The translations under genes and the position numbers were made by a program. Below, one piece after another: positions 1 to 6,146 of a DNA stretch of 11,544 bases. Every line of letters starts with the position of its first letter. Within the stretch, counting starts at the first letter, position 1. The notes beneath the pieces are model-generated. The model had not been told where the DNA came from and made no database searches. It saw only the letters and a list, made by a program, of their open reading frames with translations. The stretch is from CALKHQ01 sp050329975. GTDB taxonomy: Bacteria > Pseudomonadota > Alphaproteobacteria > CALKHQ01. The stretch lies in assembly GCA_050329975.1 (NCBI GenBank), contig JBHJOG010000110.1, positions 1 to 11,544 on the forward strand, given 5' to 3'.

Positions 1-13
1 TGCCGAGTAGCAG

Positions 14-937
14 TCAGTCCTGGCTGCCGTCCCTGCCGGACTGTCCCGGCAACAGGCTGACCCAACCGGCGCTGATCTCGGCCGCGCGCGCCTCCGCGGC
101 CGTCCGCCCCTCGGGCGAAGCCTCGCCGATCCTCTCGTTCATCGCGTCCAGGAACTCTGCACCGGTCTGGGCCCCGGCCACGATGAAGATGTTTGAGCGC
201 GGATTCCGATCCAGCTCCCAGGCGATCTTTGCTGCGTAGACCCATGCCAACGCCTCGACCGGGTCGGTAACACCGCCCTCCTCTGGCCGCACCGCCATGC
301 TGCCCAGCGCGGTCGGCTCCCCCATCTCGGCCGCACGCCGGATCAGCTCCTGGGAGCGGGCCGGATCCTCCTGGCGCAGTATCAAGCCCAGCGACATCAT
401 GGCGTCGGATCGCCCTGCCTCAGCCGCGCGCTCCAGGATCTCGCGAGTCAGTCGGACCTCCTCATCGCGCGAGATTCCGCCTTCCATATGCGAGGAGAGG
501 CCCAGGCGGTACAGCAGACCGAGCCGGCTCAAGCCCACGGTGGAGCCGGCGTCAGCGGCCTGGCCGTACCAGTGAACGGCCTGCGACAGGCCGGCTGTCA
601 TCGGCATGCCCTCCCAGTCCGGGAACAGCCATTGACCGGCCCGCTGATAGATCGCACCCAACCGGAGCATCGCATGGACGTTGTTATGTTCCGCGGCCTC
701 ACTCAGCCAGGTCAGGGCGATCCCATAGTTCATTGGCCCGGTGACCTCGGACAGCTGCAGCTCGGACAGCATGATCATCGCCAGTGTGTCGCCGGCGTCG
801 CTCATCTCCGCCAGGGTGGCGTAGGCCGTGTCGTAGTCGCCGGTGTCGAGGGCGGAGCGGACGGTGTCATAACCGTCGGCCACCGCCGCGCCGGAAATCA
901 GGCTCACTCCGATCAGAGCAGCGGCGACTGTGCGCAT
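14..937 (-). CDS. Exported Sel1-repeat (TPR-like) protein
   Basis: A 307-residue protein with a clear Sec signal peptide: Arg at position 2, a hydrophobic stretch over residues 4-19, and a likely cleavage after Ala-Val-Ala at residue 20. The mature part is mostly alpha-helical with degenerate Sel1-like repeats, visible around residues 70-100 (ALTWLSEAAEH, then HAMLRLGAIYQ), 117-145 (QAVHWYGQAADAG, then LSRLGLLYRLG) and 165-190 (ILERAAEAG, then DAMMSLGLIL). Such repeats normally act as protein-protein scaffolds; the partner here is unknown. I chose the ATG at 937 because a GGGAG Shine-Dalgarno sequence lies 8 nt upstream and the signal peptide starts there. The same frame is open further upstream but would overlap the preceding gene and bury the signal peptide. 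It follows the NDUFAF6-like gene by 35 bp, so the two are probably co-transcribed. A specific function cannot be assigned. Confidence 0.82.
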   Translation of the reverse strand: MRTVAAALIGVSLISGAAVADGYDTVRSALDTGDYDTAYATLAEMSDAGDTLAMIMLSELQLSEVTGPMNYGIALTWLSEAAEHNNVHAMLRLGAIYQRAGQWLFPDWEGMPMTAGLSQAVHWYGQAADAGSTVGLSRLGLLYRLGLSSHMEGGISRDEEVRLTREILERAAEAGRSDAMMSLGLILRQEDPARSQELIRRAAEMGEPTALGSMAVRPEEGGVTDPVEALAWVYAAKIAWELDRNPRSNIFIVAGAQTGAEFLDAMNERIGEASPEGRTAAEARAAEISAGWVSLLPGQSGRDGSQD

Positions 938-972
938 ATCTTTCACTCCCGTTTTGCGGGCCTTGCCCCATA

Positions 973-1839
973 CTAAAAGCGCCGCAGCAGCGACGCCAAC
1001 GCCAACCGCCACACCTCGCCGGGCACCGGCTCGGCGACGCGGGCATCAGACACGTCATATCCGACATTCTTGAGGCGAGCGAGAATACCGCGGGCGACGA
1101 CCAGCGGCAGCAGGGCGGCGCGGTCGGATGGATGTGCACAGGCACGGTGCGTGCGGGCGGACGCGAGATGGCGGGCGGCAAAGGCCACGACCTCGCCAAC
1201 CGCCGCAACCAGCCGGGGATCGCCCAGCCCTACCAGCCGCAGCGCACCTGGCTCGAGCCCGTGCGTGCTCGCCATTTCCGCGGGTACCGGCAACGGACCG
1301 GAGCGCTGGTTGGCGGCCATCCGGCGCAGCAGCCCGGCGATGCCGGTGGCGATCCCGGCGATCCGGGCAAGCTCCCGACGCGGCCCCTGTGGAGGCTCGC
1401 CCAACACCGCCATCGCCAGCGCGACCAGACTGCCCTCCACCGCCCCGCAATAGCTTCCCAGCTCAGCCATGTCGGCGAAAGGTGCGGTGTCCAGGTCGCG
1501 CTCATGGCCGTCGATGATCCCGTCGAACAGCCCGCGGTCGAGTCCCCGTAGCTCCACGACCCGCGCGAGCGGCGTCACCACCGCATGCCGCAACGGGGTG
1601 CCGGCGTAGATGCCGTCCAAGCTGTCGCGCCACCACTGCAGCCGGATCTGGCCGAGCAGCGGCTCGCTGACCACCGCGTGGGTCTTCTCGACCTCCAGCT
1701 TGAAGGCGTAGAGCACCGCCAGCGCGGCACGGCTGCCGGACGGCGCCAGGAGCGTCGTCAGGTAGCGGTCGCGGTCGTCTCGCCGGATCTCCTCGATGCA
1801 GTACGCGATGTCGGCGTCTTGCGCTTCGGTTGGGTTCAT
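973..1839 (-). CDS. Squalene/phytoene synthase family protein, NDUFAF6-like
   Basis: A 288-residue protein with the all-helical isoprenoid synthase fold of the squalene/phytoene synthase family, recognisable from YAFKLEVEKTHAVVSEPLLG (residues 44-63), the IRLQWWRDSLDGIY block (65-78) and SYCGAVEGSLVALAMAVLG (129-147). The QWWRDSLDGIY block is typical of the alphaproteobacterial relatives of mitochondrial NDUFAF6, a complex I assembly factor, rather than of carotenoid or hopanoid enzymes. Consistent with this, the two Asp-rich Mg-diphosphate motifs of active synthases are absent: residues 44-60 hold no DxxxD, and the usual DxxED region reads LLRRMAANQRSG (170-181). I infer a non-enzymatic or altered role, possibly in respiratory complex assembly. 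Start at the ATG at 1839; no good Shine-Dalgarno sequence is visible. It is divergent from sodB and leads a probable two-gene unit with the Sel1 protein. A true prenyl synthase is the less likely alternative. Confidence 0.88.
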   Translation of the reverse strand: MNPTEAQDADIAYCIEEIRRDDRDRYLTTLLAPSGSRAALAVLYAFKLEVEKTHAVVSEPLLGQIRLQWWRDSLDGIYAGTPLRHAVVTPLARVVELRGLDRGLFDGIIDGHERDLDTAPFADMAELGSYCGAVEGSLVALAMAVLGEPPQGPRRELARIAGIATGIAGLLRRMAANQRSGPLPVPAEMASTHGLEPGALRLVGLGDPRLVAAVGEVVAFAARHLASARTHRACAHPSDRAALLPLVVARGILARLKNVGYDVSDARVAEPVPGEVWRLALASLLRRF

Positions 1840-1904
1840 CGCCGCAGGATGATCATCGCCACGGCGAGCACAACAGCGAAAGCGCCGCGGGGGCCACAGC
1901 AGGG

Positions 1905-1933
1905 TTCACAGCGCGTGGCCGACGCTCTATGTG
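1905..1933 (+). promoter_or_regulatory. Candidate sigma70-type promoter for sodB
   Basis: TTCACA at 1905-1910 (5 of 6 to the -35 consensus) is followed after 17 bp by TATGTG at 1928-1933 (3 of 6 to the -10). This would give a leader of roughly 65-70 nt that contains the inverted repeat at 1943-1972. The -10 match is poor, so this is only a candidate. No convincing promoter was found for the divergent NDUFAF6-like gene in the same 167-bp spacer. Confidence 0.3.
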
Positions 1934-1942
1934 GATGGCTAT

Positions 1943-1972
1943 GGTCGGCCTCCCGCCCCTTCCCGGCCGACC
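1943..1972 (+). repeat. Perfect 8-bp inverted repeat in the sodB leader
   Basis: GGTCGGCC at 1943-1950 and GGCCGACC at 1965-1972 are perfect reverse complements separated by a 14-nt pyrimidine-only-but-one loop (TCCCGCCCCTTCCC). As RNA this is a GC-rich hairpin ending 34 nt before the sodB ATG. As DNA it could be an operator between the divergent genes. The symmetry is directly visible; any function is inferred. Confidence 0.55.
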
Positions 1973-2006
1973 GCCACGCAACAACAATCATGGGATCGAA
2001 ACTCCA

Positions 2007-2606
2007 ATGGCGTTCGAACTTCCCCCCCTGCCCTATGATCGCACCGCACTGGAGCCGCATTATTCGGGCGAAACCCTCGATTTTCACCACGGCAAGCACC
2101 ACAACGCCTATGTCGTGAACCTGAACAAGCTCATCGAAGGCACCGACGACGCCGGCAAGAGCCTGGAGGAGATCATCAAGGGCTCCGCCGGCAATCCGTC
2201 CAAGGCCGGCGTGTTCAACAACTCGGCCCAGATCTGGAACCACACCTTCTTCTGGAACAGCATGAAGCCTGGCGGCGGCGGAGCCCCGTCGGGCGCGCTG
2301 GCCGCGGCAATCGACAAGGACCTCGGCGGCCTCGACGGCTTCAAGGAAGCCTTCGCCCAGGCCGGCGCCACCCAGTTCGGCAGCGGCTGGGCCTGGCTGG
2401 TGAAGGATGGCGGCAGTCTCAAGGTCAGCAAGACACCCAATGCCGAGACTCCGCTCACCACGAGCGCGGTCCCGCTCGTCACCTGCGACGTCTGGGAGCA
2501 CGCCTACTACATCGACTACCGGAACCGGCGGCCGGACTTCCTGAAAGCCTTCCTCGACCACCTGATCAACTGGGACTTCGCCTCGGCCAACTACGACAAG
2601 GCCTGA
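2007..2606 (+). CDS. sodB: Iron superoxide dismutase
   Basis: A 199-residue Fe/Mn-family superoxide dismutase, which converts superoxide to hydrogen peroxide and oxygen in the cytoplasm. The four metal ligands are present: His27 (FHHGKHHNAYV), His79 (QIWNHTFFW), and Asp161 and His165 (CDVWEHAYYIDY). Gln75 in the SAQIWNH block, together with Ala rather than Gln in the NAETPL segment (Ala146), is the Fe-type pattern. The length is normal for the family. The frame is open for 59 codons upstream, but the family's N-terminus (MAFELPPLPYDRTALEPH) starts at the ATG at 2007. The Shine-Dalgarno sequence is weak: GGGAT about 10 nt upstream. It has no signal peptide. It stands alone on the plus strand, divergent from the NDUFAF6-like gene and convergent with the orphan lipoprotein, so it is probably monocistronic. 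Iron-responsive control is common for sodB in other bacteria, but no known operator was recognised here. Confidence 0.97.
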   Translation: MAFELPPLPYDRTALEPHYSGETLDFHHGKHHNAYVVNLNKLIEGTDDAGKSLEEIIKGSAGNPSKAGVFNNSAQIWNHTFFWNSMKPGGGGAPSGALAAAIDKDLGGLDGFKEAFAQAGATQFGSGWAWLVKDGGSLKVSKTPNAETPLTTSAVPLVTCDVWEHAYYIDYRNRRPDFLKAFLDHLINWDFASANYDKA

Positions 2607-2610
2607 GTCC

Positions 2611-2659
2611 CCTGATGCAGAAACGGCGGGAATTTCTTCCCGCCGTTTCCGCAGTCAGG
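2611..2659. terminator. Long near-perfect hairpin, likely bidirectional terminator
   Basis: The arms at 2611-2632 and 2637-2659 pair over about 22 bp with one bulge and one mismatch, closing on a TTTC loop. The inner 13 bp (GAAACGGCGGGAA with its complement) are perfect. It begins 4 bp after the sodB stop and ends 15 bp before the stop of the convergent lipoprotein gene, so it can serve both. The T-tracts are short (three T on each side within the stem base), so Rho-independent activity is likely but not certain. Confidence 0.8.
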
Positions 2660-2674
2660 CTCAAGCGATCGGGA

Positions 2675-3091
2675 TCATGACGGCGAGCGCGCCGCCATCA
2701 GTGATTCCATCGCAGCTGCCTGACTCTCCGCGCGCAGCGAACTGATTCTGCCGATGTCGCCCAGCAGGCTGGCCGTGCGGTGGGCGGTGCGATACTCGTC
2801 CTCGCAGCGGCGCTGGGCGCGCTCTATCACCAGGTCCGGCGACGCACTGCCGTCATCCAGTTCCAGAGCGGAAGCCCGCACACAGAAACGGTAGGCGAGG
2901 ATCACCTCGTTCAGATGCTTCTGGTAGTCCTCGACCTGGATGCGCACGACTGCGTCGTTGGCCAGCCCACCGAGATCGCCCTCGACAGGCCCCGCGGTCG
3001 TATCGACAGGCTCGAGTCCCGCGTCGGTGGTCTCACATGCCGAAGCCAGCCCCATGAGAATGACGGCCCCTACCAGCGTTAGTGCGCGCAT
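2675..3091 (-). CDS. Putative lipoprotein of unknown function
   Basis: A 138-residue protein that I do not recognise. It begins with a lipoprotein-like signal: MRALTLVGAVILMGLASAC, with Cys19 as the probable lipidated residue. The lipobox (Leu-Ala-Ser-Ala-Cys) is slightly off consensus because the -3 position is Ala. Residues 20-45 are acidic and low-complexity. Residues 50-135 look helical, with two cysteines (Cys70 in YRFCVRAS, Cys96 in QRRCEDEY) spaced so that two antiparallel helices could be joined by a disulfide in the periplasm. I chose the ATG at 3091 because it begins the signal sequence; an in-frame ATG at 3169 would add 26 charged residues in front of it and is unlikely. It lies 74 bp downstream of the Mth938-like gene, behind an unusually AT-rich spacer, so it may have its own promoter. 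It converges on sodB. Confidence 0.75.
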   Translation of the reverse strand: MRALTLVGAVILMGLASACETTDAGLEPVDTTAGPVEGDLGGLANDAVVRIQVEDYQKHLNEVILAYRFCVRASALELDDGSASPDLVIERAQRRCEDEYRTAHRTASLLGDIGRISSLRAESQAAAMESLMAARSPS

Positions 3092-3125
3092 CGGCTTGTT
3101 TGCCCGTTTGTTGACGAAGCGAATT

Positions 3126-3148
3126 TTATCGTTTTCTTTGAACGACAA
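3126..3148. repeat. AT-rich inverted repeat upstream of the lipoprotein gene
   Basis: TTATCGTT at 3126-3133 and AACGACAA at 3141-3148 pair over 8 bp (one G-T), separated by 7 nt. It sits in a strikingly AT-rich stretch (about 3100-3180) between the Mth938-like stop and the lipoprotein start. On the minus strand the repeat contains TAAAAT (5 of 6 to a -10 box), but no -35 box with good spacing is seen. A promoter or operator for the lipoprotein is possible. There is no T-tract to support a terminator. Confidence 0.35.
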
Positions 3149-3165
3149 GGTTCTACAGCGAAATA

Positions 3166-3543
3166 TCAAGCGACTGCAATAAGCACTGCCGCGACACGTC
3201 GCGCCTCGGCCAGCAACACGTTATAGGTTCGGCAGGCAGCGCCGGTATCCATGCCGTCGCAGCCCACGCCCCGGGCGCGCAACGCGGTGCGCAAGGCCGC
3301 AGGGATCGGGGCCATCTGAGCACCGGTGCCGATCAACAGGATCTCGATCGGCGGCTTGACTGCGAACAGCGACTCAAGATCGGCCTCGGCCCACGCCGCG
3401 AGCGGCTTGTCGGTCCATGGCCGAACCTCGGTCGGGGTGACGAGGATCGGGCCGGAATAGTGTTCGCCGGTCACGGTGAACCGGCCGGGGCCGTAGCGCT
3501 GGATCACTTTCGCGTCGTGCGCGACCCATGGGGTAATGTCCAT
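3166..3543 (-). CDS. Mth938/NDUFAF3-like small protein (DUF498 family)
   Basis: A 125-residue cytoplasmic protein with the Mth938-like fold. Diagnostic blocks are the N-terminal ITPW, YGPGRFTVTG (residues 17-26), SGPILVTP (30-37), LLIGTGAQM (69-77) and the C-terminal MDTGAACRTYNVLLAEARRV (98-117). The mitochondrial member, NDUFAF3, is an assembly factor of respiratory complex I. The bacterial role is not established; a part in membrane-protein or complex I biogenesis is an inference supported by its place directly after secF. The start ATG at 3543 has a GAAGGG Shine-Dalgarno sequence 8 nt upstream. The gap from the secF stop is 41 bp with no terminator, so it is the last gene of the yajC-secD-secF operon. 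The length is typical for the family and nothing is missing. Confidence 0.92.
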   Translation of the reverse strand: MDITPWVAHDAKVIQRYGPGRFTVTGEHYSGPILVTPTEVRPWTDKPLAAWAEADLESLFAVKPPIEILLIGTGAQMAPIPAALRTALRARGVGCDGMDTGAACRTYNVLLAEARRVAAVLIAVA

Positions 3544-3584
3544 GCACCCGGCCCTTCTGCAATCCCCTCACCGCTCGATCGACC

Positions 3585-4520
3585 CTAGGCGGTTTCGGCC
3601 GCAGCTTCCTCGCCCTCCGGGCTGTCGCCGTCGCGCCGCAGGTTCATGTAGATCAGCAACGGCCCCGCCACGAAGACGGTCGAGTAGGTGCCGATCACCA
3701 CGCCCCAGATCATGGCGCCGGCAAAGTCATGCACCACTGCGCCCCCGAAGAAGAACAACGCCATGAGGGCGAGCAAAGTTGTCAAGCTGGTCATCAGGGT
3801 GCGCGCGAGAGTCTGGTTGAGGGACAGGTTCAGCAACTCCGGCAGTTCCGTTTTCTTGAACTTGCGCAGGTTCTCGCGCACGCGGTCGAAGACGACCACG
3901 GTATCGTTGATCGAGTAGCCGGCAATGGTCAGGACCGCCGCAATCGTGGTCAGGTTGAACTCGAGTTGCAGCAGCGCGAACAGGCCGATGGTTGCTATCA
4001 CGTCATGGGCGAGCGCCATGACGGCCGCGACTGCGAACTGCCATTCGAAACGGAACCAGATGTAGAACATGATCGCCACGAGCGCGATCGACACCGCCCA
4101 GATCGCCGCCTCACGCAGTTCGCCGCCGACCTTGGGCCCGACGAACTCGACCCGTCGCAATTCGACCCCCTCGCCCAGCGCCTGCTGGACAGCAGCCGTC
4201 AAAGCCGCATCCTCCCCCTCGACGTCGCTCTGGCGTTCGATCCGGATCAGTACGTCGTTCTCGGACCCGAACGACTGCAGGCTGACCTCGCCGAAATGCT
4301 GAGGATCCAACCGGCTGCGCATCGCCGCGACGTCCGCCGGCCCCTCGGTACGCACCTCGATCAGAGTCCCGCCGACGAAGTCGATGCCGTAGTTCAGCCC
4401 CTGGAACAGGAATGCGGCGACCGAGCCGAGCACCAGCAGGGCCGAGAAGGCCATGGCCGGCAGCCGCATCCGCATGAAGCCGATGTTGGTGTTGCTGCGA
4501 ACCAGGCGCAGATGCATCAT
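3585..4520 (-). CDS. secF: Protein translocase subunit SecF
   Basis: A 311-residue inner-membrane protein that pairs with SecD to use the proton gradient to complete translocation through SecYEG. TM1 spans about residues 21-41 and is followed by the signature NYGIDFVGGTLIEV (43-56). The periplasmic P4 domain ends at FVGPKVGGEL (127-136), and five further membrane segments follow (about 138-157, 160-180, 189-208, 245-262, 268-292). The conserved TM4 block SINDTVVVFDRVREN (203-217) holds Asp206, Asp212 and Arg213, in the region implicated in proton movement. The acidic tail (DSPEGEEAAAE) is not conserved. Two adjacent ATG codons (4520 and 4517) could start the protein. The Shine-Dalgarno sequence AGGTGA ends 4 nt before the first and 7 nt before the second, so the second is slightly better placed. 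Its translation is probably coupled to secD. Confidence 0.97.
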   Translation of the reverse strand: MMHLRLVRSNTNIGFMRMRLPAMAFSALLVLGSVAAFLFQGLNYGIDFVGGTLIEVRTEGPADVAAMRSRLDPQHFGEVSLQSFGSENDVLIRIERQSDVEGEDAALTAAVQQALGEGVELRRVEFVGPKVGGELREAAIWAVSIALVAIMFYIWFRFEWQFAVAAVMALAHDVIATIGLFALLQLEFNLTTIAAVLTIAGYSINDTVVVFDRVRENLRKFKKTELPELLNLSLNQTLARTLMTSLTTLLALMALFFFGGAVVHDFAGAMIWGVVIGTYSTVFVAGPLLIYMNLRRDGDSPEGEEAAAETA

Positions 4521-4531
4521 CCCGTCACCTA
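4521..4531 (-). promoter_or_regulatory. secF ribosome binding site fused to the secD stop
   Basis: On the minus strand the secD stop TAG (4531-4529) runs directly into the secF Shine-Dalgarno sequence AGGTGA (4530-4525), which shares two bases with it. The first secF ATG is 8 bp after the secD stop. Ribosomes terminating on secD therefore sit on the secF initiation site, an arrangement expected to balance SecD and SecF synthesis. Confidence 0.75.
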
Positions 4532-6085
4532 TATGACCAGAGCCTGGGTCCGCCGCCGACGCATCCAGGTCGCGGCCAGCATCCTGCTTACGAAGATCGC
4601 GCTGAACATTGTCGTGACGATGCCGATGGCCAGCGTCACCGCAAAGCCCTTGATCGGGCCGGAGCCGAAGTTGAACAGGATGACGGCCGCAATCAGCGTC
4701 GTCAGGTTCGCGTCGACAATGGTGGTGATCGCACGCTTGAAGCCCGCGTCGACCGCGCTCAGCGGCGAACGGCCGAGGGCGAGTTCTTCCCGGATGCGCT
4801 CGTAGATCAGCACATTGGCGTCGACGGCCATGCCGACGGTCAGCACGATACCGGCAATGCCGGGCAGGGTCAGGGTCGCCTGCAGCAGCGACATGACCGC
4901 CAGCAGCAGGGTCAGGTTGCAGAGCAGCGCGATATTGGAGAACACGCCGAACATGCCATAGGCGAGCATCATGAACACCATCACCGCGGCTGCCCCGATG
5001 ACGCAGGCGAGGAGGCCGGCGTCGATCGAGTCCTGGCCCAGGCCCGGACCGACGGTCCGTTGCTCCAGGACGTTCAACGGCGCCGGCAGGGCGCCCGCGC
5101 GCAGGAGCACGGCAAGGCTGGAGGCGCTCTGTGCATTGAAGTTGCCGCGGATGATCCCGCTGCCGCCGGTGATCGGCTCGTCGATCGTCGGCGCGCTGAT
5201 CACCTTTCGGTCGAGCACGATGACCAGGGTTTCGTTGACATGTTCGGACGTGACGCGGGCGAAGTCGCGGGCGCCCTTGGCGTTGAAGCGAAAGGAAACC
5301 ACCCAGCCCTGGTCGGTGAACTGAGTGGCAGCGTGCTCCACATCGGCGCCATGCGTCTCGATCCTGCTGTATACCGGGTACAGGACTTGGCCGCTCTGGT
5401 CAGGATAGATGATTGTGCCGGCCGGCGGACGAGGGTCGTTCGGCGAAACCTGGGGATTGAGCAGATGGAACGTCATCTGCCCGGTCTGCTCCAGGATGTC
5501 GAGGATGGCCTGCGGGTTGTCCGCGCCAGGAACTTCCACGATGATGCGGTCGCTGCCCTGGCTCTGGACCGTGGCCTCGCGGACGCCGAGCACGTCGATG
5601 CGTCGCCGCACCACCTCGATCGCCCGGTCGATCGTCTGCTGGTCGAGCGTCGCACGGGCGCCCTCGTCGTAGCTCGCCCGGCCGCTGCCCGACGCGTCGA
5701 TCGCCACCAGGAGATCTGGATCCGCGCTGGTGAGCAGGGCCTGGGCACGCTCCCGGTCCGCGGCGTCGCGCAGGGTGAACGTCACCGCCTCGCGCCCGGC
5801 CGACAGGCCAGTATATCCTATTCGCGGCTGCGCGTCGTTGAACGCCGCTCGGACCGCGCCCTCGACGCTCTCCATCCGGTCCGCATGGGCGGAACCCAGA
5901 TCGACCTCCAGCAGGAAGTGAACACCGCCCTGCAGGTCGAGGCCAAGGCTGACCTGCTTGTTCGGCACCCAGGACGGTGCCGCCTCGATGGCGGCCCGCG
6001 AGAACAGGTTGGGCGCGGCGAAAGCGATGCCGAGCACCACCACGCCAACGACCAGGAGGATTTGCCATAGCGAGAGGCGCAGCAT
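4529..6085 (-). CDS. secD: Protein translocase subunit SecD
   Basis: A 518-residue inner-membrane protein of the SecDF complex. TM1 covers about residues 7-25. The periplasmic P1 domain carries the hallmark SLGLDLQGGVHFLLEVD (46-62), the base region RRRIDVLGVREATVQSQG (160-177) and IIVEVPG (181-187); the P1 head follows. LAVLLRAGALPAPL (324-337) leads into the membrane part, with five segments between about 355 and 505. The TM4 motif GMAVDANVLIYERIREEL (418-435) includes Asp422, the residue position essential for proton-coupled function in this family. The length fits alphaproteobacterial SecD. The ATG at 6085 is preceded by GAGGAG at 6102-6097, an 11-nt spacing that is slightly long. It lies 61 bp after yajC and is followed by secF after 8 bp. 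It is transcribed from the yajC promoter. Confidence 0.97.
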   Translation of the reverse strand: MLRLSLWQILLVVGVVVLGIAFAAPNLFSRAAIEAAPSWVPNKQVSLGLDLQGGVHFLLEVDLGSAHADRMESVEGAVRAAFNDAQPRIGYTGLSAGREAVTFTLRDAADRERAQALLTSADPDLLVAIDASGSGRASYDEGARATLDQQTIDRAIEVVRRRIDVLGVREATVQSQGSDRIIVEVPGADNPQAILDILEQTGQMTFHLLNPQVSPNDPRPPAGTIIYPDQSGQVLYPVYSRIETHGADVEHAATQFTDQGWVVSFRFNAKGARDFARVTSEHVNETLVIVLDRKVISAPTIDEPITGGSGIIRGNFNAQSASSLAVLLRAGALPAPLNVLEQRTVGPGLGQDSIDAGLLACVIGAAAVMVFMMLAYGMFGVFSNIALLCNLTLLLAVMSLLQATLTLPGIAGIVLTVGMAVDANVLIYERIREELALGRSPLSAVDAGFKRAITTIVDANLTTLIAAVILFNFGSGPIKGFAVTLAIGIVTTMFSAIFVSRMLAATWMRRRRTQALVI

Positions 6086-6098
6086 CTATCAGTCCGCT

Positions 6099-6122
6099 CC
6101 TCGGCCGAGGGGGTTCGGCCGG
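6099..6122 (-). repeat. Palindrome and hairpin overlapping the secD ribosome binding site
   Basis: CCTCGGCCGAGG at 6099-6110 is a perfect 12-bp palindrome. An alternative hairpin pairs 6101-6108 with 6115-6122 around a 6-nt loop of G and T (six perfect pairs, GGCCGA/TCGGCC, plus two outer ones, one a wobble). On the minus-strand mRNA the 3' arm of this stem runs into the secD Shine-Dalgarno sequence GAGGAG (6102-6097), so the fold could limit its access unless ribosomes translating yajC melt it. Confidence 0.5.
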
Positions 6123-6146
6123 CTGTTCTTGCTTCTTGCCAGCGCC

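Noticed and set aside
948..960. Small hairpin CCCG-TTTTG-CGGG in the gap before the Sel1 gene
   Set aside because: The stem is only 4 bp with no T-tract in the direction of transcription. It is too weak for a terminator, although it touches the GGGAG ribosome binding site.
1830..2006. N-terminal extension of sodB by 59 residues
   Set aside because: The extension lacks family similarity and signal-peptide features, includes the inverted repeat, and the normal Fe-SOD N-terminus begins at 2007.
3729..4805. A plus-strand open frame of 358 codons opposite secF and the end of secD
   Set aside because: It is antisense to clear SecF/SecD coding sequence, its predicted protein is rich in His, Arg, Gln and Asp without domains, and it spans two genes. 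High-GC coding DNA routinely gives such frames.
5060..6070. A plus-strand open frame of 336 codons opposite secD
   Set aside because: It is an antisense shadow of secD with biased composition and no recognisable motif.
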